A stretch of DNA of 8,487 nucleotides from Acetobacteraceae bacterium (GTDB lineage Bacteria > Pseudomonadota > Alphaproteobacteria > Acetobacterales > Acetobacteraceae), in NCBI GenBank assembly GCA_027323595.1, contig DAHWBL010000511.1, positions 1 to 8,487 of the forward strand, in the 5' to 3' direction. Shown here piece by piece: positions 1-4,999 of this stretch. The notes under the pieces were generated by a model. It searched no databases. It was not told the DNA's origin and saw nothing but the letters and a program-made list of their open reading frames with translations. The stretch's first letter is position 1, and every line of letters begins with the position of its first letter. The position numbers were made by a program, and so were the translations under genes.

Positions 1-1
1 C

Positions 2-277
2 GGCCGCCGCATCGGCTTCATCACCCCGATGACCCATAATTTCTGCGAAAGCTGCAACCGCGTGCGCCTCACCTGCACCGGCACCCTGTTCATGTGCCTC
101 GGCCAGGACGACGCCGCCGACCTGCGCGCCGTGCTGCGCTCGGGCGCCGACAACACCACCCTCACCACCGCCATCCGCGCCGCAATCGCCCGCAAACCCA
201 AAGGCCACGACTTCATCATCGACCGCCGCCACGACAAACCGGCATTGGCTCGACATATGAGCGTGACGGGCGGGTAG
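2..277 (+). CDS. moaA: MoaA C-terminal part (GTP 3',8-cyclase), 5'-truncated by window edge
   Basis: The last 91 residues of a radical-SAM GTP 3',8-cyclase, which with MoaC converts GTP to cyclic pyranopterin monophosphate in molybdenum cofactor synthesis. The frame is open from base 2 to the TAG at 275-277. Seen directly: the C-terminal iron-sulfur signature NFCESCNRVRLT followed by GTLFMCL. The Cys codons at 44-46, 53-55 and 95-97 match the three ligands of the second [4Fe-4S] cluster that binds GTP in this family. The protein ends in Gly-Gly, the conserved tail that in MoaA reaches into the active site, so the 3' end is intact. An extra Cys lies between the second and third ligands (LTCTG). 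The N-terminal radical-SAM CxxxCxxC cluster lies outside the window. The ATG at base 29 is an internal methionine, not a start. Confidence 0.95.
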   Translation, partial: GRRIGFITPMTHNFCESCNRVRLTCTGTLFMCLGQDDAADLRAVLRSGADNTTLTTAIRAAIARKPKGHDFIIDRRHDKPALARHMSVTGG

Positions 278-297
278 GGAAGAACGAAGGAAAGGGC

Positions 298-319
298 GTG
301 CTTTTTTGAAAAAAAGCAC
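298..319. repeat. A/T-rich inverted repeat downstream of moaA
   Basis: A near-perfect inverted repeat, GTGCTTTTTT at 298-307 against AAAAAAGCAC at 310-319, begins 20 bases after the moaA stop. It is followed by an A-run and CTTTTG (to about 333), in a GC-rich genome. A real hairpin would need a loop of about four bases (TGAA), leaving nine pairs. There is no T-run directly after the stem on either strand, so it is not a textbook intrinsic terminator, though the stem itself is U-rich. My recollection, which I cannot check here, is that similar tracts recur after genes in Acetobacteraceae and generate spurious minus-strand peptides of the QKFFGAFFQKS kind. A dispersed repeat or a weak bidirectional terminator are both possible. 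Confidence 0.5.
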
Positions 320-369
320 CAAAAAACTTTTGTGAATTTAGATTCTTTGTGGATTGAACAGCATACTTC

Positions 370-404
370 GTAGGGCGGATGGCGCCACCCCTTATGCGCC
401 GTAC
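370..404. repeat. Imperfect REP-like hairpin, left side of AT-richer block
   Basis: GTAGGGCGGAT (370-380) can pair with ATGCGCCGTAC (394-404) with two mismatches in 11 positions, leaving a 13-base loop that itself contains the palindrome GGCGCC (381-386). The form CGTAGG...GGAT resembles short dispersed palindromic elements of intergenic DNA. It lies 38 bases beyond the stop of the minus-strand propeller gene, so it could also form a 3' hairpin on that transcript, but no T-run follows it. Confidence 0.4.
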
Positions 405-442
405 TCTGGCTGATATTATCATTCGCATGCCAATTCGGATGG

Positions 443-1636
443 TCAGACGGAGAGAAGTTCCACCGAAGCGTATCCCCCTCCGATCGCAATCTGGCGACCG
501 TCCGGCCTCACTGCGAGACCGGCGTCTCCACCGACAAAGCGGGTGACGATCTCACCGGTTTCTGTGTCGAGCACCGCATTGCTACCACCTCGGCCTGAGC
601 CTTGTTTCGCGGCACCCTTGAGATATAAATAACGCCCGTCCGGACTAAATGCTTGTGTCTCCGATGGGATTATTCCCGTGAGAATTTCATCACCTTTCGA
701 GTAAACCCAATTTTGCATCGTCTTGACGTCAAATATACTACCAACGTCCAGCGAGATACGGTCCCCTTTCATATTCGATACTGGGTCGCCGATATTAAAT
801 GTCTTGACGGGGTGGCCGCTGGCGATAGTTGCAGGTGCCGAAGGTGACAGTACAACCGTTTTTGGCGGGAGCGCACCAGATGGATCGATGAGCCGAGCGA
901 CTGTATCCAACAATTTAGGTTCGATACCAGTAGCCGAAAGTTCCTTGCTCCAACCCCACCCAGCGCTCCTACTCGTCCACGTCCCGGCCATCAGGACAAG
1001 GTCGCCCAATGCCCAAGTCACTGCACCGATGGTGAGACCCTCCGCATCGAAATCGTCAAAAGCCCAAGAATTTGTATCATATATTCGAAAGCCCAGAAGA
1101 TCGTCCGGTTTTCTAAATAACGTTGTCATGACCAGGCATTTGCTGCCGTCTCGATTAAACGAAATACGGCTGCACTGTCGGTCGACGCTCAGTTCCTTGA
1201 CGATGGCGCCCGTCATAGGGTCCCAAATCTGCATGGGATAATCAGGGGGACCAGCGTTGCCGACCGCGATCGATGTTCCGTCCGGATTCCATCGAAGATG
1301 AGTATGTGGGCCCAACCCAAAGTTGCCGAGCGGCGCAATTCGCGCTTGAAGTCTATCCGTTTCGATATCCCAGACCACGATCTCCGTTTTGGCAGTATCA
1401 GCCATGATCAGTCCCAGAAAGCGGCCATCCGGACTGTATGTCACTTCTACGACCCACAACCGGCTGCCGAGCGAGCTCATGTCAATCGTTCGCTCGTGAC
1501 GAATCTGAGGAACGTTGGGTGTTGTATTTGACACGGCAGGCTCTCCTGATGAATTCATAGGCCGAAGCGTCTCGGCGGCTGCCGGGTAGTTTACGAGCGA
1601 CAAAAGAGCTGACAAGATTTTCCTCCGATTCAGCAT
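443..1636 (-). CDS. Exported beta-propeller (WD40/TolB-like repeat) protein, function unknown
   Basis: A 397-residue protein with a likely signal peptide. MLNRRKILSALLSLV has a twin arginine at residues 4-5 close to the Tat consensus, a short hydrophobic stretch, and an AAA|E cleavage-type site near residue 21, so the product is probably periplasmic, exported by Tat or Sec. The body shows repeated propeller-blade motifs: YSPDGR (67-72) followed by VVWDIETD (87-94); WNPDG (116-120) followed by QIWDPMTG (136-143); FNRDG (160-164); FSPDGRYLYL (330-339) followed by LDTETGEIV (356-364); and a last RPDGRQIAIGG (377-387) that could close the ring. The middle blades are degenerate. AAGGAGT about 11 bases before the ATG supports the start. 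Its codons are clearly less GC-biased than those of the neighbours, suggesting acquisition by transfer. No catalytic motif is visible; binding or scaffolding is the usual propeller role, but no substrate can be named. Confidence 0.85.
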   Translation of the reverse strand: MLNRRKILSALLSLVNYPAAAETLRPMNSSGEPAVSNTTPNVPQIRHERTIDMSSLGSRLWVVEVTYSPDGRFLGLIMADTAKTEIVVWDIETDRLQARIAPLGNFGLGPHTHLRWNPDGTSIAVGNAGPPDYPMQIWDPMTGAIVKELSVDRQCSRISFNRDGSKCLVMTTLFRKPDDLLGFRIYDTNSWAFDDFDAEGLTIGAVTWALGDLVLMAGTWTSRSAGWGWSKELSATGIEPKLLDTVARLIDPSGALPPKTVVLSPSAPATIASGHPVKTFNIGDPVSNMKGDRISLDVGSIFDVKTMQNWVYSKGDEILTGIIPSETQAFSPDGRYLYLKGAAKQGSGRGGSNAVLDTETGEIVTRFVGGDAGLAVRPDGRQIAIGGGYASVELLSV

Positions 1637-1646
1637 GGTCGTTCAA

Positions 1647-1657
1647 CACTCCTTTTC
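1647..1657 (-). promoter_or_regulatory. Ribosome binding site of the propeller gene
   Basis: On the minus strand the run AAAAGGAGTGTT precedes the ATG (1636-1634) at a spacing of about 11 bases. It is a strong Shine-Dalgarno match and fixes this start. Confidence 0.6.
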
Positions 1658-1674
1658 GTGACGCCGCTGCACGC

Positions 1675-1686
1675 AGGTGTTCACCT
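1675..1686. promoter_or_regulatory. Short palindrome AGGTG-TT-CACCT upstream of the propeller gene
   Basis: Five-base arms AGGTG (1675-1679) and CACCT (1682-1686) flank a two-base centre, about 40 bases upstream of the propeller-gene start. Position and symmetry would suit an operator, but a 10-base palindrome can arise by chance. I could not identify a convincing -35/-10 pair around it. Confidence 0.2.
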
Positions 1687-1757
1687 AACTGACTACGGAA
1701 ATTCTCTTCTCAAATCCTCTGGAATTTGATTCGTTATGTTGTGACAGCAAGCCGTAG

Positions 1758-1783
1758 GATGCAATGCGCCCTCGCATTGCATC
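1758..1783. repeat. Perfect 11-bp hairpin, right side of AT-richer block
   Basis: GATGCAATGCG (1758-1768) and CGCATTGCATC (1773-1783) are exact reverse complements around the four-base loop CCCT. The hairpin is preceded by CCGTAG, echoing the CGTAG that opens the left-side hairpin at 369. It lies 55 bases beyond the stop of the minus-strand methyltransferase gene and about 120 bases upstream of the propeller gene. It could terminate the methyltransferase transcript, but no T-run follows on the minus strand, so a dispersed REP-like palindrome is equally likely. Confidence 0.65.
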
Positions 1784-1838
1784 ATCCCCACCAGTCCATT
1801 CCGAAAACGCAATCCCAACCGAACCAGCCCCTTGCCCC

Positions 1839-2711
1839 TCACTCATCCCCTTTGAGCGCCTCCGCCAAACTCACCACCCCGCTCCCCCGCTGTGCAGGCT
1901 TTGGCTGGTCCGGGGCCGGCGCCCAGCCGGTCATCATCGCCATCCGCAGCGTCGCCACCACCCGGTCCTGGGTCATCGGCAGGGCGGCGAGCGCGCGGGC
2001 GAACAGTGACCGGTTCGCCACCCGCCGGTCACGCGCGGCGACCGCGTTGGTCTCCCCCGCCGCCCGCAAATCCCGCAGCAGCCCCAGCGGGTCCGCATAC
2101 AGCAGGCTGATCTCCTCGGTATCCACCACCGGCAGCGCGAAGCCGGCGCGTTGCAGCAGCCCCGCGGCATCGCGCGGATCGACGAACGGCGCGACCCTGG
2201 GCGACGCGCCGGCTGACAGTTCCGCCTCCGCCTCGGCCAGCGCCAGCCGCAATTCGCCGAGGCTGCCAACCGCGGGCATGCTCGCCAGCAGCAGCCCGTC
2301 GGGCCGCAACGCGCGGCGCAGCTGGATCAGCGCGCCAGGCAGATCATTTACCCAATGCAACGACAGGCAGGCCACCACCAGATCGAAACTGCCAGGCGCG
2401 AACGGCAGAAACTCCTCATCCGCCACCACCGCGACCGCCCGCCCGCGCCGCGCCCGCACCATCGCCGCCGACAGGTCCATCGACACGCAATCGATCCCGC
2501 GCGCGGCCAGCATCGGCGCGACGATGCCCCGCCCGCCGACATCGAGCGCGCGGGTGAAGCGGTGGGTGGTGTCGTCCAGCCGGTCCAGCAGCCGCTCCGC
2601 CGCCTCGGCCAGCACCGGCGCGACCGCGTCGACCAGCGGCGCCGCGCGGTCACGGTGCCGGCGCACCGCCGCGCGGTCGAACACCATCATCGGTCTGTCC
2701 GCGTCGTTCAT
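1839..2711 (-). CDS. Class I SAM-dependent methyltransferase, NDUFAF5/BioC-like
   Basis: A 290-residue protein that looks like the bacterial relative of the mitochondrial complex I assembly factor NDUFAF5. Seen directly: the N-terminal family feature VFDRAAVRRHRDRAA (10-24), SAM-binding motif I LDVGGRG (56-62), an acidic residue ending strand 2 (D79), ADEEFLPF (97-104), and the family-typical FDLVVACLSLHWVNDLPG (109-126). The C-terminal half carries the insertion usual in this subgroup. Human NDUFAF5 hydroxylates an arginine of NDUFS7, while BioC methylates malonyl-ACP in biotin synthesis; which reaction applies here cannot be read from the sequence, and no biotin genes are nearby. The ATG is only 14 bases from the divergent comF start, with no obvious Shine-Dalgarno sequence. 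Transcription starts towards the AT-richer block, and a hairpin follows 55 bases after the stop. Confidence 0.85.
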   Translation of the reverse strand: MNDADRPMMVFDRAAVRRHRDRAAPLVDAVAPVLAEAAERLLDRLDDTTHRFTRALDVGGRGIVAPMLAARGIDCVSMDLSAAMVRARRGRAVAVVADEEFLPFAPGSFDLVVACLSLHWVNDLPGALIQLRRALRPDGLLLASMPAVGSLGELRLALAEAEAELSAGASPRVAPFVDPRDAAGLLQRAGFALPVVDTEEISLLYADPLGLLRDLRAAGETNAVAARDRRVANRSLFARALAALPMTQDRVVATLRMAMMTGWAPAPDQPKPAQRGSGVVSLAEALKGDE

Positions 2712-2725
2712 CGCTCTGCTATATC
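2712..2725. promoter_or_regulatory. 14-bp divergent intergenic region, methyltransferase / comF
   Basis: Only 14 bases (CGCTCTGCTATATC) separate the two divergent start codons. Neither gene has a recognisable Shine-Dalgarno sequence within them. On the minus strand TATAGC ends six bases before the methyltransferase ATG, the spacing expected of a -10 element for a leaderless mRNA; the -35 would then fall inside comF, and I see only a poor match there. The promoters must overlap coding sequence, or one of the starts is further inside its gene (comF also has an in-frame ATG at 2732). Confidence 0.3.
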
Positions 2726-3478
2726 ATGGCGATGGACATAAGGCAGTTGTTCGGGCAGGTGGCGGGCAAGGCGCTCGATGTGCTGGTGCCGCCGCAATGC
2801 CCGCTCTGCGATGCAATCGTCGTCGCGCAAGGCGGTTTCTGCGCCGACTGCCTCAAGACCCTGCGCTTCATCGCCGAGCCCTGTTGCGACCAGTGCGCCA
2901 TGCCGTTCGACCATCTGCTGCCGATCAAAATCTGCGAGCAATGCGCCATCGCCCCGCCGCGTTTCGCCCGCGCCCGCGCCGCCCTGATGTATGACGCGGG
3001 CTCACGCGGGCTGGTCCTGGGGCTGAAATACGGCAACCGGATGGAGACCGCCGTCACCCTCGCCCCGCTCATGGCCCGCGCCGGCGCCCCCCTGCTCGCC
3101 CAGACCGATCTGGTCGTGCCGGTGCCGCTGCACCCGCGCCGGCTGCGCGCGCGCGGCTACAACCAGGCCGTGCTGCTCGCCCGCGCGCTCACCAGCCGCA
3201 CCGGACACAGGATGCTGCCCGACGCGCTGCGCCGGCTGGTCGACACCCCGCCGCTCGCCGATCTGTCCGCCGAGGCGCGCGCCCGCACGGTCGCCACCGC
3301 GTTCGCCGTGCGCCCGCGCCATCTGGGTGCCGTGCGCGGCGCCCTCGTGCTGCTGGTGAATGACGTGCTCACCTCCGGTGCCACCTCCAACGCCTGTGCC
3401 GACGCGCTCATCGCCGCCGGTGCCGCGGCCGTGTTCGTGCTGGCCGCCGCCCGCGCCGGCCATGGGCCGGAGGAATAG
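2726..3478 (+). CDS. comF: ComF family protein (phosphoribosyltransferase-like, zinc-binding N-terminus)
   Basis: A 250-residue ComF/GntX-type protein. In naturally competent bacteria ComF is a cytoplasmic factor needed for DNA uptake or processing; in most proteobacteria the role is unproven. Seen directly: an N-terminal zinc-finger region with four CxxC pairs (C25/C28, C39/C42, C54/C57, C70/C73); then YDAGSRGLVLGLKY, the PVPLHPRRLRARGYNQA block that is a ComF signature, and a PRPP-binding loop VLLVNDVLTSGAT (208-220). The usual loop has two acids (VDDV); here the first is Asn212. The segment TPPLADLSAEARARTV replaces the more usual Gln- and Asn-containing version (TPPQ...RxxNV). The start at 2726 has no clear Shine-Dalgarno; ATG 2732 is the alternative. 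The gene is first of a likely group with grxC and the DUF1178 gene. Confidence 0.93.
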   Translation: MAMDIRQLFGQVAGKALDVLVPPQCPLCDAIVVAQGGFCADCLKTLRFIAEPCCDQCAMPFDHLLPIKICEQCAIAPPRFARARAALMYDAGSRGLVLGLKYGNRMETAVTLAPLMARAGAPLLAQTDLVVPVPLHPRRLRARGYNQAVLLARALTSRTGHRMLPDALRRLVDTPPLADLSAEARARTVATAFAVRPRHLGAVRGALVLLVNDVLTSGATSNACADALIAAGAAAVFVLAAARAGHGPEE

Positions 3479-3524
3479 GAGCCACTCGAAAAAACCTTGC
3501 GGCGAGGCCACGCCCGCACCACAC

Positions 3525-3537
3525 ATGGACAGTCCAT
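3525..3537. promoter_or_regulatory. Small palindrome ATGGAC-A-GTCCAT before grxC
   Basis: Six-base arms ATGGAC (3525-3530) and GTCCAT (3532-3537) surround a single base in the 88-base comF-grxC gap, 30 bases before the grxC start. This could be an operator for separate grxC control, but no promoter is identifiable and chance occurrence is quite possible. Confidence 0.2.
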
Positions 3538-3566
3538 ATCCGCGTCACGAGAGGTCCATGCCGGCG

Positions 3567-3827
3567 ATGCCCAAGATCGAAATCTACACCCAGCCCTGGT
3601 GCCCTTATTGCGCCCGTGCGGTGAACCTGCTGACCAGCAAGGGCGCGGCCTTCACCGAGATCGACGCCCCGAACGGCAGCGAGGCGCGCCGCACCGCCAT
3701 CGGCCGCGCCGGCGGGCTCACCTCGGTGCCGCAGATTTTCATCGATGGCACCCATATCGGCGGCTGCGACGATCTTGTGGCGCTGGACCGCGCCGGCAGG
3801 CTCGACCCGCTGCTGCACCCGGCCTGA
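3567..3827 (+). CDS. grxC: Glutaredoxin 3 (GrxC), dithiol type
   Basis: An 86-residue dithiol glutaredoxin, a cytoplasmic glutathione-dependent disulfide reductase that also reverses protein glutathionylation. Seen directly: MPKIEIYTQPWCPYC places the CPYC active site at residues 12-15. TSVPQIFI carries the cis-proline, and GGCDDL is the C-terminal glutathione-binding element. Length matches the family (about 85). The start chosen is ATG 3567, which gives the family N-terminus; ATG 3558 (adding MPA) is possible, and the Shine-Dalgarno-like GAGAGG at 3549-3554 is rather near to it (3 bases) but 12 bases from 3567. An upstream in-frame ATG at 3525 would give a non-conserved extension. The gene lies 88 bases after comF and 16 before the DUF1178 gene. 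Confidence 0.94.
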   Translation: MPKIEIYTQPWCPYCARAVNLLTSKGAAFTEIDAPNGSEARRTAIGRAGGLTSVPQIFIDGTHIGGCDDLVALDRAGRLDPLLHPA

Positions 3828-3843
3828 GCGGGCGGGCCGGCGC

Positions 3844-4347
3844 ATGATCCATTATTCCCTGCACTGCGCGGACGGCCATGAATTCGATGGCTGGTTTCCC
3901 GGCGCGGCCGCCTTCGAGCAACAGGCGGCGGCGGGGCATATCTCCTGCCCGAGCTGCGGCAACACCGGGATCACCCGCGCGCTGATGGCCCCGGCCCTGC
4001 CGCGCAAGGCCAACACCCGCGCCGAGCCGCCCGCCGCACCGCCCGCCAGCACGCCGGCACAGGCCGCGCCCGCCCCGGTCCCGGCCACGATCCCCAGCCC
4101 CGCCGCCAACCCGGTGGCGATGCTGCCCGACGCGCTGCGCGTGGCGCTGCAAAAACTGCGGTCGGAGGTGGAAAAACACGCCGATTACGTCGGCCCCGGC
4201 TTCGCCGACGAGGCGCGGCGCATCCATAACGGCGAGGTCGCGGCGCGGCCGATCTATGGCGAGGCGAGCGAGGCACAGGCCGAGGCGCTCGCCGAGGACG
4301 GCATCGAGGTCGCCCGCATCCCCTGGGTGCCGCGCGCTGATAGTTAA
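3844..4347 (+). CDS. DUF1178 family protein
   Basis: A 167-residue protein of the alphaproteobacterial DUF1178 family, whose biochemical function is unknown to me. Seen directly: the N-terminus MIHYSLHCADGHEFDGWFPG, then ISCPSCGNTGITRALMAPA, with C8, H12, C35 and C38 spaced like a small zinc ribbon (metal binding is inferred). An Ala/Pro-rich low-complexity linker spans about residues 55-90. It is followed by a conserved C-terminal module: LRSEVEKHADYVGPGFADEARRIHNGE, then IYGEASEAQAEALAEDGIEV and a final P-rich end. The start at 3844 is the family methionine; the frame is open further upstream inside grxC but without homology. It lies 16 bases after grxC, so the two are probably co-transcribed, and its stop is only 25 bases from the convergent grxD stop. 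Confidence 0.92.
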   Translation: MIHYSLHCADGHEFDGWFPGAAAFEQQAAAGHISCPSCGNTGITRALMAPALPRKANTRAEPPAAPPASTPAQAAPAPVPATIPSPAANPVAMLPDALRVALQKLRSEVEKHADYVGPGFADEARRIHNGEVAARPIYGEASEAQAEALAEDGIEVARIPWVPRADS

Positions 4348-4373
4348 CGCGCGGCAACCGACAGTCGGGCGTT
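4346..4373. terminator. Possible weak bidirectional terminator between DUF1178 gene and grxD
   Basis: The two convergent stops are separated by 25 bases. CCGA-CAG-TCGG (4358-4368) forms a four-pair hairpin, and AACGC (4346-4350) can pair with GCGTT (4369-4373) around it with a seven-base bulge. There is no T-run, so termination here is uncertain. Confidence 0.25.
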
Positions 4374-4705
4374 CAGCCCGCCGCCGACACGCCCTTCTCG
4401 GCGAACAGCCCCTCCAGCTCGCCGGACTGGAACATCTCGGTGATGATGTCGCAGCCGCCGACGAACTCGCCATCGACATACAACTGCGGAATGGTCGGCC
4501 AGCTCGAAAACTGCTTGATGCCATCGCGCAATTCCGCGTCCTCCAGCACGTTGGCGGTCTGGAACGGCACGTTCATGTGGCTCAGAATCTGCACCACCCG
4601 CGCGGAGAACCCGCATTGCGGAAACAGCGCCGTGCCCTTCATGTAGAGCATCACCCGGTTGGCGGTGATGTCGGACTTGATGCGATCCTCGATGGTGGCG
4701 GTCAT
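4373..4705 (-). CDS. grxD: Monothiol CGFS glutaredoxin (GrxD/Grx4)
   Basis: A 110-residue monothiol glutaredoxin, which binds and transfers a glutathione-ligated [2Fe-2S] cluster rather than acting mainly as a reductase. Seen directly: KGT-ALFPQCGFS with the single active-site Cys at residue 31, WPTIPQLYVDGEFVGGCDII (69-88) containing the TIP cis-proline and the GGCD glutathione-binding motif, and length typical of the family. The residue after KGT is Ala where many homologues have Pro. AGGAAAGG, about 8 bases before the ATG, supports the start. It lies 48 bases after bolA on the same strand, the partner with which CGFS glutaredoxins form cluster-bridged heterocomplexes. It is probably the last gene of the pur-bolA-grxD transcript. 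Confidence 0.96.
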   Translation of the reverse strand: MTATIEDRIKSDITANRVMLYMKGTALFPQCGFSARVVQILSHMNVPFQTANVLEDAELRDGIKQFSSWPTIPQLYVDGEFVGGCDIITEMFQSGELEGLFAEKGVSAAG

Positions 4706-4753
4706 GGCGCGAACCCTTTCCTGAGTGACGCGAAAACTGATTGTTGCGAGACG

Positions 4754-4987
4754 TTATTCCGGGACCGAGGTCTGCAACGCCAGCGCGTGCAGCGCCCCGC
4801 CCATCTGGCCGCGCAGGGCGGCATAGACCATCTGGTGCTGCTGCACCCGTGAGCGGCCGGCAAACGCCGCGCTGACGACGCTGGCGGCGTAATGGTCGCC
4901 GTCACCGGCGAGGTCCTGCACGCTCACCTGCGCATCCGGCAGCGCGGCGCGGATCATCGCCTCGATATCGTCGGCCGTCATCGCCAT
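4754..4987 (-). CDS. bolA: BolA family protein
   Basis: A 77-residue BolA-family protein (BolA/IbaG type), a small cytoplasmic partner of monothiol glutaredoxins in [2Fe-2S] cluster handling. Seen directly: MTADDIEAMIRAALPDAQV at the start, GDGDHYAASVVS (28-39), QQHQMVYAAL (49-58), and the C-terminal HALALQTSVPE, whose His67 is the position used as a cluster ligand in the family. The start at 4987 has GAGGGG overlapping the purL stop codon at good spacing (8 bases); ATG 4981 (dropping two residues) is an alternative. It lies 12 bases after purL and 48 before grxD, so it is almost certainly translated from the pur transcript. Whether it belongs to the bolA or ibaG/BolA2 subgroup cannot be settled by eye. 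Confidence 0.94.
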   Translation of the reverse strand: MAMTADDIEAMIRAALPDAQVSVQDLAGDGDHYAASVVSAAFAGRSRVQQHQMVYAALRGQMGGALHALALQTSVPE

Positions 4988-4999
4988 CGCTTCAGCCCC

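Larger units (their letters stand above)
369..1783. other. AT-richer block bounded by hairpins, candidate horizontally acquired insert
   Basis: From about 300 to 1750 the sequence has A/T-rich words and codons, in contrast to the very GC-rich moaA, methyltransferase and pur regions. The block holds a single gene (the propeller protein) and has hairpins at both edges (370-404 and 1758-1783) whose left ends share the word CGTAG in the same orientation. No transposase, integrase, tRNA or clear target-site duplication is visible, so the insertion mechanism and exact limits are unknown. Confidence 0.35.

Noticed and set aside
298..319. Calling the A/T-rich inverted repeat a standard rho-independent terminator of moaA
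   Set aside because: The stem is mostly A-T pairs, the loop is too small when fully paired, and no T-run follows, so it is listed as a repeat.
216..428. 70-codon minus-strand frame over the moaA end and the A/T-rich repeat
   Set aside because: It covers the moaA C-terminus antisense and translates the inverted repeat (QKFFGAFFQKS), a pattern of spurious annotation rather than a protein.
723..1241. 172-codon + strand frame opposite the propeller gene
   Set aside because: Antisense to a gene with a signal peptide, ribosome binding site and repeated domain motifs; its own translation shows no domain.
1726..2994. 422-codon + strand frame over the methyltransferase gene and the start of comF
   Set aside because: Composition is low-complexity Ser/Arg/Ala; it is antisense to a convincing methyltransferase and out of frame with comF.
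3360..3566. Upstream extension of grxC into comF
   Set aside because: The extra residues are Pro/Ser-rich out-of-frame comF sequence; glutaredoxin homology starts at MPKIEIYT.
3739..4524. 261-codon minus-strand frame over the DUF1178 gene and grxC end
   Set aside because: It overlaps three well-supported genes and has no family resemblance; a shadow frame.
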